From Gonatopus flavifemur (lineage: Eukaryota; Arthropoda; Insecta; Hymenoptera; Dryinidae), in the NCBI GenBank assembly GCA_018340375.1, contig JAFFJZ010000003.1:310001-374000 (forward strand): a stretch of 64,000 bases of DNA, written 5' to 3'. The translations under genes and the position numbers were made by a program. Shown piece after piece: positions 42,201-55,388 of this stretch. Below the pieces are notes generated by a model. The model ran no database searches. It was not told the origin of the DNA and was given only the letters and a program-made list of their open reading frames with translations. The stretch's first letter is position 1. Every line of letters starts with the position of its first letter.

Positions 42201-45140
42201 AAACCTTCTATAAATGCAAAAGGTGATTTCAGCAGAGCTTTGCAGTGCAACAGTTTCATAATGAAACCCGGTATAAATAAGTTTTCTCTAACCAGATACG
42301 TAGAACAGTCTGGTTTGTATAAGATTGGTCAATTATCACTTGTAATTGAAGAAAAATTAGAATTCCTCTCGCCGATTCTGAATCCTCGATTATGTTATGA
42401 AGTTGCAAAAACAATGCCAACTATTTCTGTGAAATGTGGTAGAGATTTATTAGCAGGGTTGGTGCAAGACATAGAATTGATTATTGCGAGTGGTAGTAAG
42501 AAAATAACAAAAGAGATGAAAATTAAACTCAGAACGTCTAGGGGATTGACAATAAGAGTACACGGTAGTGAAGAACCCATGGTCAAAGACTTGGAAATGG
42601 TTTTACCAGCTTGTGAACCATTTGAGACAATAAAACTGAAACTCGAAACGTTGGCAGAACTTCCTCCTAAAAAGGATGCGTCTTCTATGGAACATAAGGT
42701 ACTTGACAAATAATATTTAAGGGCATTCAAGCATCAGGAGGAACGGGTGAAATTTTGCGCCAACTTTTTTCATAAATTATTTGATAAAGTTGCATTTGAA
42801 ATCGATAATAATTAAGTACATACCTGAGATTGGACACTGAATATCAATTTAGGTTTCTTCATAGTTGGCAAGTATTGGAAAAGAAAATTACAAAAAATTT
42901 TTGACACTTGGAGGTTATTACTTTTAAAATCATCTTATACTCGCCAGAAAATCAGAAAAAGACTGAAACTCAACTTTAAAATCTAATCCTGGTCGTGGAT
43001 TTTATTATTATCTATTGAAAATTTCCTTTAAACGCACAATTTATGGAAAAAGTTGGTGCAAAATTTGGCTCGCTTTTGTTGATACTTGAGTGTCCTTAAA
43101 ATGTGTTTGTAGAATTTATTTATATTAATTAATTTTCTACAGTTTTCATGATGTGTGAAAAACTATCGAATAACTTTTCAATGAACGAGTTAAATTGGAT
43201 GATTATCATTATACGTAGACAGTATAAATTACATAAATTATCAAACACAGTATGTCAAAAGATTCAATAATGAACCTACTCATTCGAACTAATCCTTGTT
43301 TGAATTGTTCTTACTCAAATTGATATGAATTAATTTTTATTCGATTATACTTGTGCTATTTTGATTCAAATATTTTATGATATTTTTAGCTGACCGTACA
43401 ATGCCCTTGGAATGCAGAGGAAAGCATACAACTACATTTTGGTCCACCATTAATGTCTAGTATGAAACTTCATACGGCAAAATGTAGAAAATTCGTTCAG
43501 ATAATAGTGACTGGGTTAACTTCGCAACTGTTACAATTGACTGAACCCAGATTAATGACAAACACGTCAATAAATGTAAATTTCAAAAGCTTGAATCCTA
43601 TTGCGGGACAAAAATTAGTGATTGGAGATGGTATGCACGTATCCTTTATCTGGGAACTTGAAATTGGTGAAGGCGAGAAATCTATAATGACGATTAAGAC
43701 TGATTTTCATGTAAAGTACTTGCCAATTAATGTTAACGAAAATTCTCAAGTCAACGATGATCCACTACATATACATGATCTTCAAAAAATGGAAGAGACA
43801 TGCAGAATTTATAGATGTAATTTTGATATTACGGATTATGTGGTAAGTATATTTCATTTTGTATATCAAATTTTTTTTTTGATTGTCAAGTTTTTTACAT
43901 TAATCCGCTGATACTAATATTTTTGTTATTAATGAACCAAAAAATAACAAATGAAAATCCAAACTCTTGTTCAAAATTATTTTTTTGGACAGCACGCAAT
44001 ACCAAATGATTTCGAAATAGATTTATCGTTAGTGGTGCGTTGGTGGACAAATTTTATTGAATTTAGTTTACTTTTTGAGCATCAAAATTCTAGTAAAATT
44101 CAATGAAATTCCATACACTATTTGGAAAATGAGAAAAATTGAACGAAATGTCTTTCCCAGTCGTAGTCTCAACGAAAGTTCATTTGGGATTACGTTGCTT
44201 TGTCCAAATTGTTGATATTTCTATAATTTTGGAGTGCATGAGATTGGTAACTTTCGTTATTGAAAACGATCACATACAATTGTTGTTACCAAAACTGAAT
44301 TTGAATTCATAACAACATGAACATTTATACTTATAGTTTGATTCAATACAGTATTAACACTTTTAAATGTAACAACTTTTTCAGACATTGTTTACAGTAT
44401 CATCTAAAGTTGATGCTGGTAGTAACGGAGGAGATTTCTGCCGTGCCGGTAGCATGTGTCATCTTCACCTTACTGTAACACGCATGATGCCTAGTTTCAA
44501 TCTACATCCTCCACCTCCACTTATGTATGAAGTACTAGCTGACCAAACAATGTGGGCAGTTTGTGGACGCACAGCTGGTATTCTGTCTTTAGAAGTCTTG
44601 GAAAAACAAAAAGTAACATTGGATGTAATGCCTTTAACGAGCGGTTATTTGCCTCTCCCTGTTGTTAGATTATCTAGATATATTCCAGCTACGGAACCTA
44701 AAAATGGTAAGTTGGAAAAATCTTTAACTCTAAATTAATAATATTCTAAACGTTGGATTGTGAAATTTCATTTGAAAATGATCGATAATTTCTATGAACT
44801 TTTCTCACAATGTTGCTGTACATTAACTTGGAAAATAGAAAATTATCCTTTTTGTGTAGAATTTCTCACATACAATCATCTTGAATAATGATAATGAAAG
44901 ATTAAAAATTGGAAAATTTCCAGGTTGATTTAATATAAACTCAAATTGTAGATTTTATACACGCACAAGAGATATTTTTTATACAATGTCAATAATATTG
45001 AATTGTTATTAATTGAAGATATCATTCATAAAAATGAGGTTGGTTCTGGGCCAAGGTTAGAACCGTTTAAACCTGGACAAGTGTACAACGCTAGTAAAGC
45101 TCAACAAGTTCATGTCTTGCCAGCAGCACAATCAGAGTGA
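36284..45140 (+). CDS. TRAPPC10: trafficking protein particle complex subunit 10
   Basis: TRAPPC10 is a large subunit of the TRAPPII complex, which activates Rab GTPases at the Golgi for vesicle traffic. Twelve exons join in phase to 1175 aa (human 1259): 36284-36356, 36804-37024, 37673-37866, 38993-39188, 39262-39373, 39894-40078, 40470-40688, 40763-41526, 42032-42698, 43390-43842, 44385-44706 and 45019-45140. Family stretches: SMDNKPIVTC, FHIYWTEC, RTTVVDKIRSDF, EELAFALEMLGLYDDALVQY, LLDLRSYLFNRQC, EALSSKEAFKKQYLEHA, GRIRSAR, QCPWNAEESI, GYLPLPVVRLSRY and FKPGQVYNAS. The N-terminal half is helical-repeat; the C-terminal half is beta-rich with Ig-like folds. No break was seen. Intron 3 carries a hAT MITE and a second foldback element. 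Confidence 0.97.
38182..38467. mobile_element. hAT-type MITE with perfect 8 bp duplication in TRAPPC10 intron 3
   Basis: TAGGTGTGTGCGAGTACTC pairs with ACTACTCGCACACCCTTA. Flanked by ATTTTAAC at 38174-38181 and 38468-38475. The interior repeats CGAGT words (GAGTTGAGTCGAGTC). TAGGGTGTGCG-like ends are common in hAT MITEs. Confidence 0.85.
38468..38762. repeat. second foldback repeat abutting the hAT MITE
   Basis: AACTCTTCAAGTACACGC (left) pairs with GTGTGTACTTGAAAAGTT (right, about 38738-38757). The hAT MITE appears to have inserted at its left edge. Confidence 0.5.
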
Positions 45141-47251
45141 AAATCCAGCAGGTGAGAATCCAACCTCCTCTATCACATCAACAGATCCAGAACACTATTA
45201 TGGTTTGTTTTTTTGTTTTATCATTCATTTACGTATGTAAACTTTCATTTGTGCCATTGATGCCGAGGGAGAAATTATGTCAACGTAAATATAAATGAAC
45301 GATTCATTCAACAATCATTCATTCATAACGTGGTGGTTTTATTTTCACAAATGTATATCAGTTTGTTATTCATTTCATAGGATGTGATTAAACTCTCCCA
45401 TACTCTATGTTCTATTAAGAGGACACAACTTTCAAGCATTTAAATGGTCATAGTTTCCAATATTTTAGATCTATTGAAGGTGCACATCATTGAATGAATT
45501 CTTCATTACGTACTAGAAGTTGTTCACAGATGAAATTGTATATTTATCGTGGAATATGAATTTAGTTCCAAAAGGATGATTGAACTGTTGAAAAGAATTC
45601 ACGATAGTTGATACGATTATGTTTGTCGTTCAGAGAGAGATTATTGGTTCGCCTCAAGTCATGATATTTTCAAAAAAAATATATTCATCCCAAATTCTAG
45701 CAAGAAGCTTAGAGAATGTTTCTATCAACGAGTGAGCAGCTTTTAGTCTTGTCTTTCTTGTATTCGTTATCGATTGAGAAAATACGGACGCATAAATGGC
45801 CTCATCTCCTCGTATTCTCTTAAAAGGATATTAGCGCCGGAACGCTACTTAGATAGCAAACCTCGTGAAGAATTCTTCAAGAACTCCATTTGAATTCTAA
45901 AATTCTTACAGAGTACTTTAAAAGTTCATTGACGATTTCTGTGCTATGTGGAAATACTTTGATGTTTTTAGAATATCTATGTGTACATGTTTTTAGATAG
46001 AGATCCAGCAATAATTGAATTTCTATAGAATTGATGAGCAGAACGATATTTTGAGAATATTGAAGTATTTAGGAGAAATCTTATGCGACCGATTGGACTA
46101 GTTGATGTATGGGGTATTTTTTTTTTTTTTTTTTTTGGAAACAGTAAATGCGTCACACGCATTTGTTGAGAACTAATTAGAAAACATTTGTTTCTAAGAA
46201 ACTATGAAAATGTAATTCAGCCTTGTTATTAAAAATTTAATCATAGGCAAGACTTTTTTCATTCCTATTGAATGGAATTTACATATTGTACATTATTTTT
46301 GTATTCAATGAAGTATGTTTTATTCATTATTGTTATAATTTTATGTATCAATCCAGAAGGTGCTTCAAGTAAAATTTGAATATGATATCCAAAACACTGA
46401 TGTTTTCCTTCAAAGTAAACAAAAATAATATCGAACATTTGTCTTGAATGTCCGATTTTATCTGTGTTTTGTTCACTTTTTCAAGAAAGAAGAAACTTTA
46501 ACGAAGAAAATTTTGTTTCCAATTGTTTTATAAAAAATATAATTCATGTTTTCATTTATTAATTCTTCCGCAGGGTAATAAGATGTGGGGAAATTACCCT
46601 GTACACGCTCGAGTATTTTTGGCACCATAATTGGGAGCTTCATGGCGTATAGGGTTAACTTGAGAGACTTGACCTTAAAGAGTTTTTCCTATGGAAAAGA
46701 AATTTTCAAGTGTTGGAAAAACTAAGGACCAAAAGTGCGATGACCGAAGGTTATTTATTGGTTGATCTAATCAAACAATTAAAATTATTAAAATGTCTGG
46801 CACCACGGACTCCAGTTGTTTTTTTTTGGAGAGTCAAGTTATTTCACAATTCACAGTACATGAGATTTCTTTTTCTTAAGAAAATAATCCCCTTGAATCT
46901 GGTCTCTCAAGTCCTATCCCTGCCTGGAAAGAAAAGGTTTATTAATATTTAGAAAACGATTGTCAAGTTGGAGAAAAAAAGAGGTTCCGTGATGATGAAC
47001 AATCAAAGTAAGTTCAATGAAGTTTTGTGATGACGAAGTAATTATCAAATTCTAAAAGCTAACAATTTCATTATGATAATTCATAATGGATTATTAATTG
47101 CCTGCATTTACCTTTGTAATATATACGTCACAGATGTCTCTTTTCCCTAAACCGATAGTCATTTTTGTAAATATTGATGGAATTCTCTCTAAAGAATAAT
47201 AACCTTCGTCTTTTCGTGGACAAATTAATCGATGATATGCTTTGTATGATA
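45141..47251. other. non-coding region downstream of TRAPPC10
   Basis: It contains the TRAPPC10 3' UTR; a donor-like CAG|GTGAGA lies 11 bases after the stop. The rest is AT-rich spacer with a T-run at 46119-46136. An imperfect inverted pair (GTTAACTTGAGAGACTTGACC and GGTCTCTCAAGTCC) at about 46656-46917 may be a degraded MITE. No gene is supported. Confidence 0.4.
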
Positions 47252-47357
47252 GGGGCGTCGCTGGGACTCCTTACCGGGTCTGGAGAACGATCCGTAGTTT
47301 TCATACCCCGGCTTTGGATTTCCATATGCATCCATGACCAGGGTCAGCGACGCACCT
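47252..47357. repeat. short inverted-repeat element
   Basis: GGGGCGTCGCTGG at the left pairs with CAGCGACGCACC at the right. The region is GC-richer than its flanks. Possibly a small MITE; no target duplication was confirmed. Confidence 0.35.
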
Positions 47358-49008
47358 GGGTACGGATTTCATACGAAATTTAATTCAAGTCTATGTACAG
47401 TCATCTGTAAAACATTTATAAATAAGATGACACGTTTCATGCGTATGAGTAAAAATATTTGCAAAGATTTGACACAAATATATATACTAGAAACGGATTA
47501 CAGATAAATAAGTTAATATACCGCCATTGCACGGATATTTTTAAATTATGGGTTCTTTTTTTATCAGGAATACATTGAGTATATTTTCAGATAGCTTTTT
47601 ATATGTTGCCATGTCATTTGACGTAAGATACTTTCTTATCTGCCGTGGAGGCTTTGATTTGTACATAGAATAGAAATCAAAATACTCAGTGCTCGAAAGG
47701 TTATTGTTGTTGGTGCTTGGACTTGGGCAAAATTTGTTGTGTATGTTTTTCACATTGAAACTTTTTATGATAATTGGAGTAATTCTGTGGATGGGTCTTT
47801 TATATATGTATATATGTATATTCAGATAATTTTGTACAGAGAGGTATTTTAATGATAGTAAAACCTTTTAAATTAAGATTACATACAGTACTCAAAAATA
47901 GTGGAAATATATTTCTCTACAGTATTACTTCAATTCACATACATCGAAGGGTTGTACAACAATCTTTTAGGCATCTTTTAATTTTCATTCTGGAAATTTG
48001 GCACGAGTTTCGATACTGATGTTTGCATTAAGAAATTATAACTTTGAAATGTATTAAGTTTTATGATATTATAATTTTGCACGGATAATTTGTCATAAAA
48101 CCGATATTATGAAATTATTGTTTCAACGTGGCATCGTAGTTTGGCTTGTTCAGGATTCAAATAAATGATCAAAATTCATGTAGACCAGTTCACTTATAAA
48201 AGAATGAGTATATTTATTATAAGCGCCGTTTTTTATGAATTATAAATATTGTACCATTTCCCTCTGTTGTATCCCATTTAATTAACAGACAAAATACTTT
48301 CGAAAGTTTTTGAATAAAGTTACAAAAGAATATATGTATATAATTGAGTTTTTACAATTATAAAGCGAAAAAACCAATTCCAAACATCATAAATATTTGT
48401 TTGATGAAATAAACTTTAAGGGTATACCATGTAAAATATGAACCAAAGAAATATAAACAAAAAAATATCTTCAACTATTTTTTATTGCATTATTCATATC
48501 AGTGAAGTCTGAATCGTTTGTCAGAACTAATTCAAAATTGATTATGGAACAATTCAATTCAGAATTGATGAGAGTATTCTAAAATCAATTCTTCTGGATA
48601 CAATATAACAGTGAGGTATATGATAAAGAAAAGTAAAGATATATATATATATATATGCTTCAGTATTTTTGTATTGAATTATAAATTCTTTTCTGTAAAC
48701 GATTTTAACTTCATTATTGACCTCATTTTCAACTTGCTGTGTATTGTGTATTGAACCCCAGTGAGTAATCATGGGTCACTGACGACACTAGAGTCTCTAT
48801 TATATTTTATTCTCCTTGTTACACATTGACAAAGAGAATATATTTGATAAAACTGCTTGAGGAATATGATATTTGAATTTGAAAGTAGAATGATTGAATA
48901 GTTTGATGTAGTCTTATTTCATTCCATGATGTGCAGTCAATTAATTTTACAGAAAAAATTAATGCCACTCCTTTTATGCAATTTGAGGGAGATATGGCAA
49001 AATTTAGA
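47358..49008. other. non-coding AT-rich region
   Basis: A TA run lies near 48639-48656, with several poly(A)-like AATAAA words. I see no exon, promoter or clear transposon here. Confidence 0.4.
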
Positions 49009-49330
49009 GAAATTAATTTTCCTCTCATATAGCATAGGAAAATTTTATAGGTGTTTTACGCATATAACACCAGACTGTGCATTTGAATTTTGGAAAGGCT
49101 TTCGCTCCAACATTCTATGCATAACTTTGCAGAGTACAGATTATTTCCTACGACAAATGTCGAAAGAATCCACAAAAAGTGGGACAAAAATTGCCACGAA
49201 ACGGCAATTTTCGTCCCACTTTTTGTCCGAAAATTTCTCTCAACTCGACTGACAAACTGGAGAATTCTGAAAATTTATTGAAACTGGAAAATTCGGAAAA
49301 TTCAAAATTTTCAGAATACTTTTAAATAAT
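49009..49330. repeat. dispersed repeat, copy 1, with a strong hairpin
   Basis: GAGAAATTAATTTTC, then GCATAGGAAAATTTT and ACGCATATAACACC, align with the repeat at 57732-57757 plus 58145-58700. Near 49180-49230 there is a hairpin with about 22 bp arms (GTGGGACAAAAATTGCC / GGCAATTTTCGTCCCAC). TCTGAAAATT-rich sequence follows. An open frame crosses it but is not conserved past the indels between copies. Confidence 0.55.
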
Positions 49331-50416
49331 CTCAAACCATTTTGAGACCCTTGAAAGTTATTGGACAAATCTTCCTTGAACATTTGGCTTATCATTAATT
49401 TGCTTATGTTCCTTCAATTCTTTGAAACAATATAACTTTTCAGTTACAAAAGTGTCAGATCATCCAATTTACTTGAACTTCAGTCATGTGAGAATTCAAG
49501 CGCCGAATGAATAAAAGCAGACAATATGGATTTGAGGCACATATAATTCATGTGAAAAGCAAAATAAATACATCATGGATATTGAATAATGCATATTTAT
49601 TTTCAGTCGTAAACTATTGGGAAAAATTCCACAGATTCATAGATTTTCACTCAATCGAAGGCAAACATATTTTGTTATTATGTAAATAAAAATATATAGG
49701 AATTCATGGTTCATGTATGTACACATGATGAATAGTTTCTTAAGAGTGATCTGTAGAAGTTTCAATATGTAGGCATGGGTTGTTGAGTCAACAGTAGTCC
49801 AAATCGTCTTTTAACGGTGATCCGTTCCCTCGAATACTTATCCTCTGGTGAAAATCTGGCTAGAATTATAATGTTTGAGGTTAATGGATTAATGAAACGA
49901 ATAGAACAATTATGGCGAAAAAGCAAATATTTACCAGGATGAGCAGATAAGGTAGGTTTTCCAGTTGGATCTACTTTCTGTTGAACATTGGAAAATTTTC
50001 ATAAACATTTCAATTATGATTCGTAATTCAGAGTTCTCAAGCATAAAAAAAAAAGCACATAATATTTTCTGCAAGCTTGTCCTTAGATTATGCAATTAAA
50101 TATGAATTTTGGATGAATAACATGCAGCAGTCGAATTATGCACATCAAAAAAGTGCGCATGAATAAAATTTAATGCTTTTCTCCTGATACTTGAGTATTT
50201 TGAATGGAATATTTTTCACTCTCATCATAGTACAGAAATAAACACATTTGATTACCTTGAGAGTGTAAATTCTGTCTCCATCGTCATTCAAATAATACAT
50301 CAGATACATTTTGGTGTTAATATACAAATAAGACGAAAGATTAAATTTAAAATATGGAATATGGCACGCTTGTGTACACTTGTACCTCACATCACATAAC
50401 ATAACCCCACTGAACC
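49331..50416. other. non-coding AT-rich region
   Basis: No gene, repeat or regulatory motif was recognised. Confidence 0.35.
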
Positions 50417-50656
50417 CAGGGGCCAGGGAGCATAAACTATAAACTCAAATGGATGTTCTTTAGACTAATTTGAGCGCCGCCAAGGGGAAGGGTACTTGAA
50501 CTAATTTCACATGAAGGCACTCATACTGTTTCAAATACTTTTATGATTTGTTGAGCATTTGTTTAGTGTATTCATGTGAGATTAATTCCAGTACCCTTCC
50601 CGTTGGCAGCGCTGAAGTTCATTCTAAAAATTCTCTTATCGAGTTTATGTCCCCTG
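50417..50656. mobile_element. hAT-type MITE, CAGGGGGCATAAAC family, perfect 8 bp duplication
   Basis: Ends CAGGGGCCAGGGAGCATAAA and GAGTTTATGTCCCCTG. Flanked by ACTGAACC at 50409-50416 and 50657-50664. The arms hold GCGCCGCCAAGG / GTTGGCAGCGC in place of the GTACGG seen in the other copies. Confidence 0.85.
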
Positions 50657-50694
50657 ACTGAACCCCACGTGAGGATACTGCATGAAGTAATAGT

Positions 50695-51009
50695 GGTAAA
50701 GACCCGTTGTGCCGAAAGCCCGTTGGACCGAAATTTATTTCACCGAATGACAATAATCCGAAAAAGTCTTGGTGACATTTTCCCATGCAACCGGATTGTC
50801 CGGAACGGAACGCTCATAATTGGTGAATCCCTAGTATTGTTATAGTTATATCCAAATGAAACTAGTATTCTACCAATTAGGATCGTTCCGTTCCGGACAA
50901 TCCGGTTGCATGGGAGACCAGCCATATTCGCACACGACTAGTAACGTATAGTAAAATTTTGGATTATTGTCATCCGGTAAAATAAATTTCGGTCCAACGG
51001 ATGTTTACC
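50695..51009. mobile_element. foldback element with CCGAA units, with nested MITE
   Basis: GGTAAAGACCCGTTGTGCCG pairs loosely with the right end CGGTCCAACGGATGTTTACC. The inner pairing CCGTTGGACCGAAATTTATT is strong. The loop motif CACGACTAGTAACG links it to the CCCGAA family. A second MITE (50771-50925) fills the left arm or loop. Confidence 0.6.
50771..50925. mobile_element. palindromic MITE nested in 50695-51009
   Basis: CCCATGCAACCGGATTGTCC pairs with GGACAATCCGGTTGCATGGG, continuing through GGAACGGAACG / CGTTCCGTTCC. It ends GGTGACA / AGACCAGCC. Related to 34978-35109. Confidence 0.65.
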
Positions 51010-51911
51010 TTGAGGGGATAGATAAAGCGATATCGGCAGACGTGCATTCGAGAGAGGAGAAATCTTTTCACAATACTATGTGGCCGACCGGCCTAAACTA
51101 TAGAACAGGTGGGGAGTGTTCAGTCCAGTATGTTACAAAGTTCAATGTTTATTCAAAAACATATTCCAAACGCGTTTTTAGCATTCTTAATCTTTTGCGT
51201 TGCTAGTACTTGAAAACAACATGGTGAAAAATAATTGTATCCCGCGTGGAAAAATTTTCAACATAATTTTATATAATTTATATATGATGATTCAATGTAG
51301 TTTACATATGAGTTATTTATAATTTTGAACATTTTTCCACACAGGATGGAAGGAAATGGTTTGTTGTTATAGCAGCGACACAAAAATTTGTTGGTCATGC
51401 AACAATATTCACTTCAACAGCTAAAACGTTAGCTCTATTAACAAATTCGTTTCTGTCGGCAAAAAAATTTAAACGTTATAGTCACAGACCAGTTTGTTAT
51501 CCAAGTAATATTTCTTTTTCCATGTGTAAAATTTTTTTTTGTAAAAAGTTGTGGCAGCAAAGATCCCCCGTACATGGGAAACTATTCGCTATAATTTGAT
51601 AGACTTTTTGTTCAGATTTTGGAAAATTCAATATCCAGAAATCGCAATGAATCCTCCGAGCGGAAAGAAATTCTTTCTTCCCCTTGATCTGAAGACGAAA
51701 CCCACCAACGGGTTAAAAAAATCTTGAAAATGAGCCGCATCATGAATCACAACCATTTTGATCGAGCACCAAGGGCTGTCAAAATTACCCTTAAATCTCA
51801 TAACCCCGTTCTACGGTACGAGTTGAATTTTTGTACACCGTGAAACAAATCCGATACATTTACCGGTCGGAAAGCAATTATCCTGATTACAGCCCAACAA
51901 ACACGACGTCG
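51010..51911. other. non-coding region
   Basis: Mixed AT-rich spacer. No gene or repeat was recognised; a T-run is near 51531. Confidence 0.35.
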
Positions 51912-52040
51912 AAAACTTAACGAAATATGTTGCATAAGACTTTTAGACATTGAATAGAAATCTTTTGGAGCATTGTCTTTTACATACCTAATAGATGTTT
52001 AAAAGACGTCTTATGCAACATTTTTCGTCAAGTTTTAAAC
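51912..52040. repeat. foldback repeat, TGTTGCATAAGAC arms
   Basis: ATGTTGCATAAGACTTTTAG pairs with AAAGACGTCTTATGCAACAT, extended by GAAAACTTAACGAAA and TTTCGTCAAGTTTT. A degraded relative with ATAAGACACC and TCTTATGTC words lies at about 53935-54075. Confidence 0.55.
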
Positions 52041-52407
52041 CAAGCATGGATGACACATGCTTTATTTGATTGAAAAACTAACGAATCTAACAAAAGCAAA
52101 ATAATTAAGATTTTCTCAGAACATTGTACAGTTTTTTATAAGATTTGATGTAAGAATATTACATGTGTAATATTATGGAGATTGATTGAAGAATATTGTC
52201 AGAATGTTTTCAGGATGTCTTATGTCACCATCTTTTTGACATTCCGCTGACATTCTGGAATTCTTCTGAGATCAACTCAACGATATTCTGTACGGAAAAA
52301 TTCCACCAATTACGTTTAATAAATATATTACGTATTCCAGAATATGACTTTTTATTGAAAAAAAAAATATCTTCGGAATTAACTTTCAACGAAGTTGTAT
52401 GGGTCTG

Positions 52408-52988
52408 CCCGTACGAAAATATTTCGTTGAAATAAACATGAATAATCTCTGAAGCACATCGCATCTTTTCGAGAAACTCTGCAGAACCCTGAAAAACTTT
52501 GAAATTTTTATGAAAAATCTAATATTTTTGAAACATTCTGTACAGCCTTTTTTCAGACTTTTTCCGTTTTTTTCAGATAAATGGGAACGACATTGCACTC
52601 TGGAAAAATTCTGAGAACACTGAGAAATTTCTGATAATTGAAAATTCCCAAAACTCTATAAATATATTCATATTCTGTATTTAAATATCATACGTGAAAA
52701 AGTGTTTGAAAATTGAAATAATTTTTCTCCATAGTCAGAAAAATGTTAGAAATTTTTCAGAGCTTCGTCAAAATTTACTCAAAGCGCAATGTTGTTTCTA
52801 TTTGTCTGAAAAAAATGACAAACTCTTATAAAATCTGAAAACAATCTGGGAAAAAGTCGGTACAGAATGTTCCAAAAATATTAGATTTTTCATCAAAATT
52901 TCAGCGTTTTTCAGAGTTTTGCAGAGAAAATGCAATGTTTTTCAGAGTTTATATTCATGATTACTTGAGCAAAATATTGCCGTAAGGG
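52408..52988. mobile_element. MITE-like element, CCCGTACGAAAATATTTC ends
   Basis: The left CCCGTACGAAAATATTTCG mirrors the right end AAAATATTGCCGTAAGGG. The interior is filled with TCTGAAAA / TTTTTCAGA words, as in 1735-2214. Confidence 0.6.
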
Positions 52989-55232
52989 TAACCAGAATGG
53001 CCTTGTGAAAGGACACTCACATTGTAAGTATCGCTTATTGGAAAATTCCCACAGTGAGAACTAAACCTAGTCTCTATCACATCAGCGGATCCTCCAGATG
53101 ACGTCGATGCTCCCAAAATACCATTGTATTCATTGAAAGAATCGCGATGAAGTTTTGAAAAATTTGTTTCCGAGGGACATAGACCATTCGATTCAGAATC
53201 TTTTGGAACGAAAAATGAATAGGTCGTGAAAGAGAGGTTTTTGTCGACCTCGACTTCTGAATTCTACCAAGTGCGGTCTCAAATCGATGGAGAATTTTGG
53301 GAAATTCTTTTCCGAGAGGAATAGATCAATGGATTCAGGATCTTCTCAAACGAAAAATGAGTAGGTCGTGGTAAAGAAGGTTTTGTTTATCTTGACTTTA
53401 AAATTTTCTCAAATGTTGACACAGATCGATGGAAAATAGTCAAAAATTCGTGCTCGCGAGACATAGACCAATCCACTCAGGATATTCTGAAACGAATTAT
53501 AAATAGGTGCTCAATTTCATGGTTTCCACACCGTCATTTGAGACGATGGAAAATGTTATTCCTGCAAATAATATTGTTGCTGGAATATTCTTATAATCCT
53601 TTCATTTGCAACAAACTTTTCATATTCACCAACATAGATTCTCAAAACATCGCAGAATGTCATATGTAAAATATTTCAATTCGAAGACTCACAGAATATT
53701 TGTGGGGGAATATGTTGTGGGGAGGCAGGGGGGGGGGGCGTTCAGAGAAAAGCCACGGTAGAGCCACATGGGGGGAGGAGGCAGGGTCAAAAAGTCGTAA
53801 AAACAGGGCTACGTAGTTTATGGACGGTCCCTAAAGATCCTATATAATTGCCGAATCATTGATCAATTGTTAACAAATGTCATTGGAATGAATCAAATTG
53901 ACCAATGATTAGAACCAATCCATGGTTGGCTGGATTAAGATGTCTTATGTCAACTTATTTAGATATTTTTTAGGCGTCTTAAATATGACTTACGTCCATA
54001 ACAAATCTAAAAGATGTCTAAACCAATGGCATAAGACACCTTAAACTTACGTAAAAGATATCTTGAGACACATATTGTTATGTGGGTGGTTTTTGATCCG
54101 TTTCTATAAACCATTTCAACTACAACGGTATTGAAATTTTTGTTAGACTGTTTAAAATGTATACAAAGTTCACTTCATAGATGGAGTTAGAAAATTTTGT
54201 CCTCAATTTGAACAATCAGAAAATATCTAATCAGAAATTGATAAGATATTTTTTTCAAGAGTTTAAATCTGCAATAACGTGAGCACCAAGAGGGAAAAAT
54301 AGAAGGAAGAATTTTTTGATAAATTTTTGAGAACATTTATTTGTCAACGATATATGTGCAGCCAAAACTTCTTGGATAAAATTTCCGATGATTTTAATTC
54401 ATACGTCCTTCGAAAACAACCGATTGAAATTGTTTATAAGAATTTTGTGAAAGATTTTGATTGATACGTGGTAAAGAATTCTGTGTGGCGTCAACCCCGA
54501 TGAAAACCCCTAATATCAGAATTTCATCGTTGAATCGTCAAATGCATTGTATTCTCATCGTCCTTGCAAAATTCCCTTGTTTCTTTCCCTATTTTTTCCT
54601 CGAAACATGGAAAAGAACATGGAACAATTATTTAATAATGTGACTTGTTACGTATTTTGCATCTTACCGACGATACACTCCGATTTTATTCGAAATTTCA
54701 AACAAACGCGCGTAAAGTGAAATAATTTCCACTTGTTGTCCACATTGATTTGTCGATCGATGCATCAGAGTAGGGAGTTTGATTACATTTCAAATACATA
54801 TAAATGGAAAAATGTGAGCTGACTGTTTGTAACAAACACTTGTTTGTAGAATTATTCACTTCCTCGTACATTTCATGTACACATAATTATTTTTGTACAT
54901 TGACATCATGTGTATGCAAAAAGATGATACGTTTTGATGTAGGCGTTATGATAATTTCTGTTGTTCCGAACTGACTTTCGGACACGCATGTCCGATATAA
55001 GCCGCGGCTATAACGTTAGATAATACATAGTCACCCGCGGAGGTAGGGGAGGCATATAACATTTCCGTTGACAATCTTCATTGTCGGTAGCTATGGATAT
55101 TTTTGTGTAGAGGCATTCGAAATATTATTTGGGGCGAATTGCAGAGTGATCAGTGAGTGAAAACCAACGTAGTGATCAATATTGATATCGAATCATCTCC
55201 ATTCATATACGAATGAGGATTGTGATCTATTC
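52989..55232. other. non-coding region with a G-run and promoter-like patch
   Basis: A run of G residues at about 53727-53740 sits in a G-rich patch that could form G-quadruplex structures. A GC-richer patch at about 54985-55060 (AAGCCGCGGCTATAACG, CACCCGCGGAGG) is promoter-like and lies upstream of the putative exon at 55235. Two similar stretches of about 45 bases (about 53057 and 45151, both with TCTATCACATCA) may be a small dispersed repeat. Confidence 0.35.
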
Positions 55233-55234
55233 CA

Positions 55235-55388
55235 GGTAGCACCGGACGTTCAAACGGATTTAAGTAGCACCGGAATATGCTATGAACGTTGTGGGAATTA
55301 TTCAATGTGCTTTCCATGCATATATGATCGTTGGGATAGCATGAAATGCCGACAATGGGTTCTGCTTGACATTTTCGATACGAAATGA
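55235..55388 (+). CDS. putative terminal exon, cysteine-rich peptide
   Basis: After a possible acceptor (GATCTATTCCAG) an open frame reads VAPDVQTDLSSTG, ICYERCGNYSMCFPC and YDRWDSMKCRQWVLLD, then stops at 55386-55388. Five cysteines in about 30 residues and the non-repetitive composition look coding. There is no early in-frame ATG, so an upstream exon would be needed. I cannot assign it to a family. Confidence 0.3.

Noticed and set aside
48926..49281. 108-codon frame in the dispersed repeat
   Set aside because: The matching frame in the copy at 58145 shifts after an 11-base difference, so it is not conserved coding.
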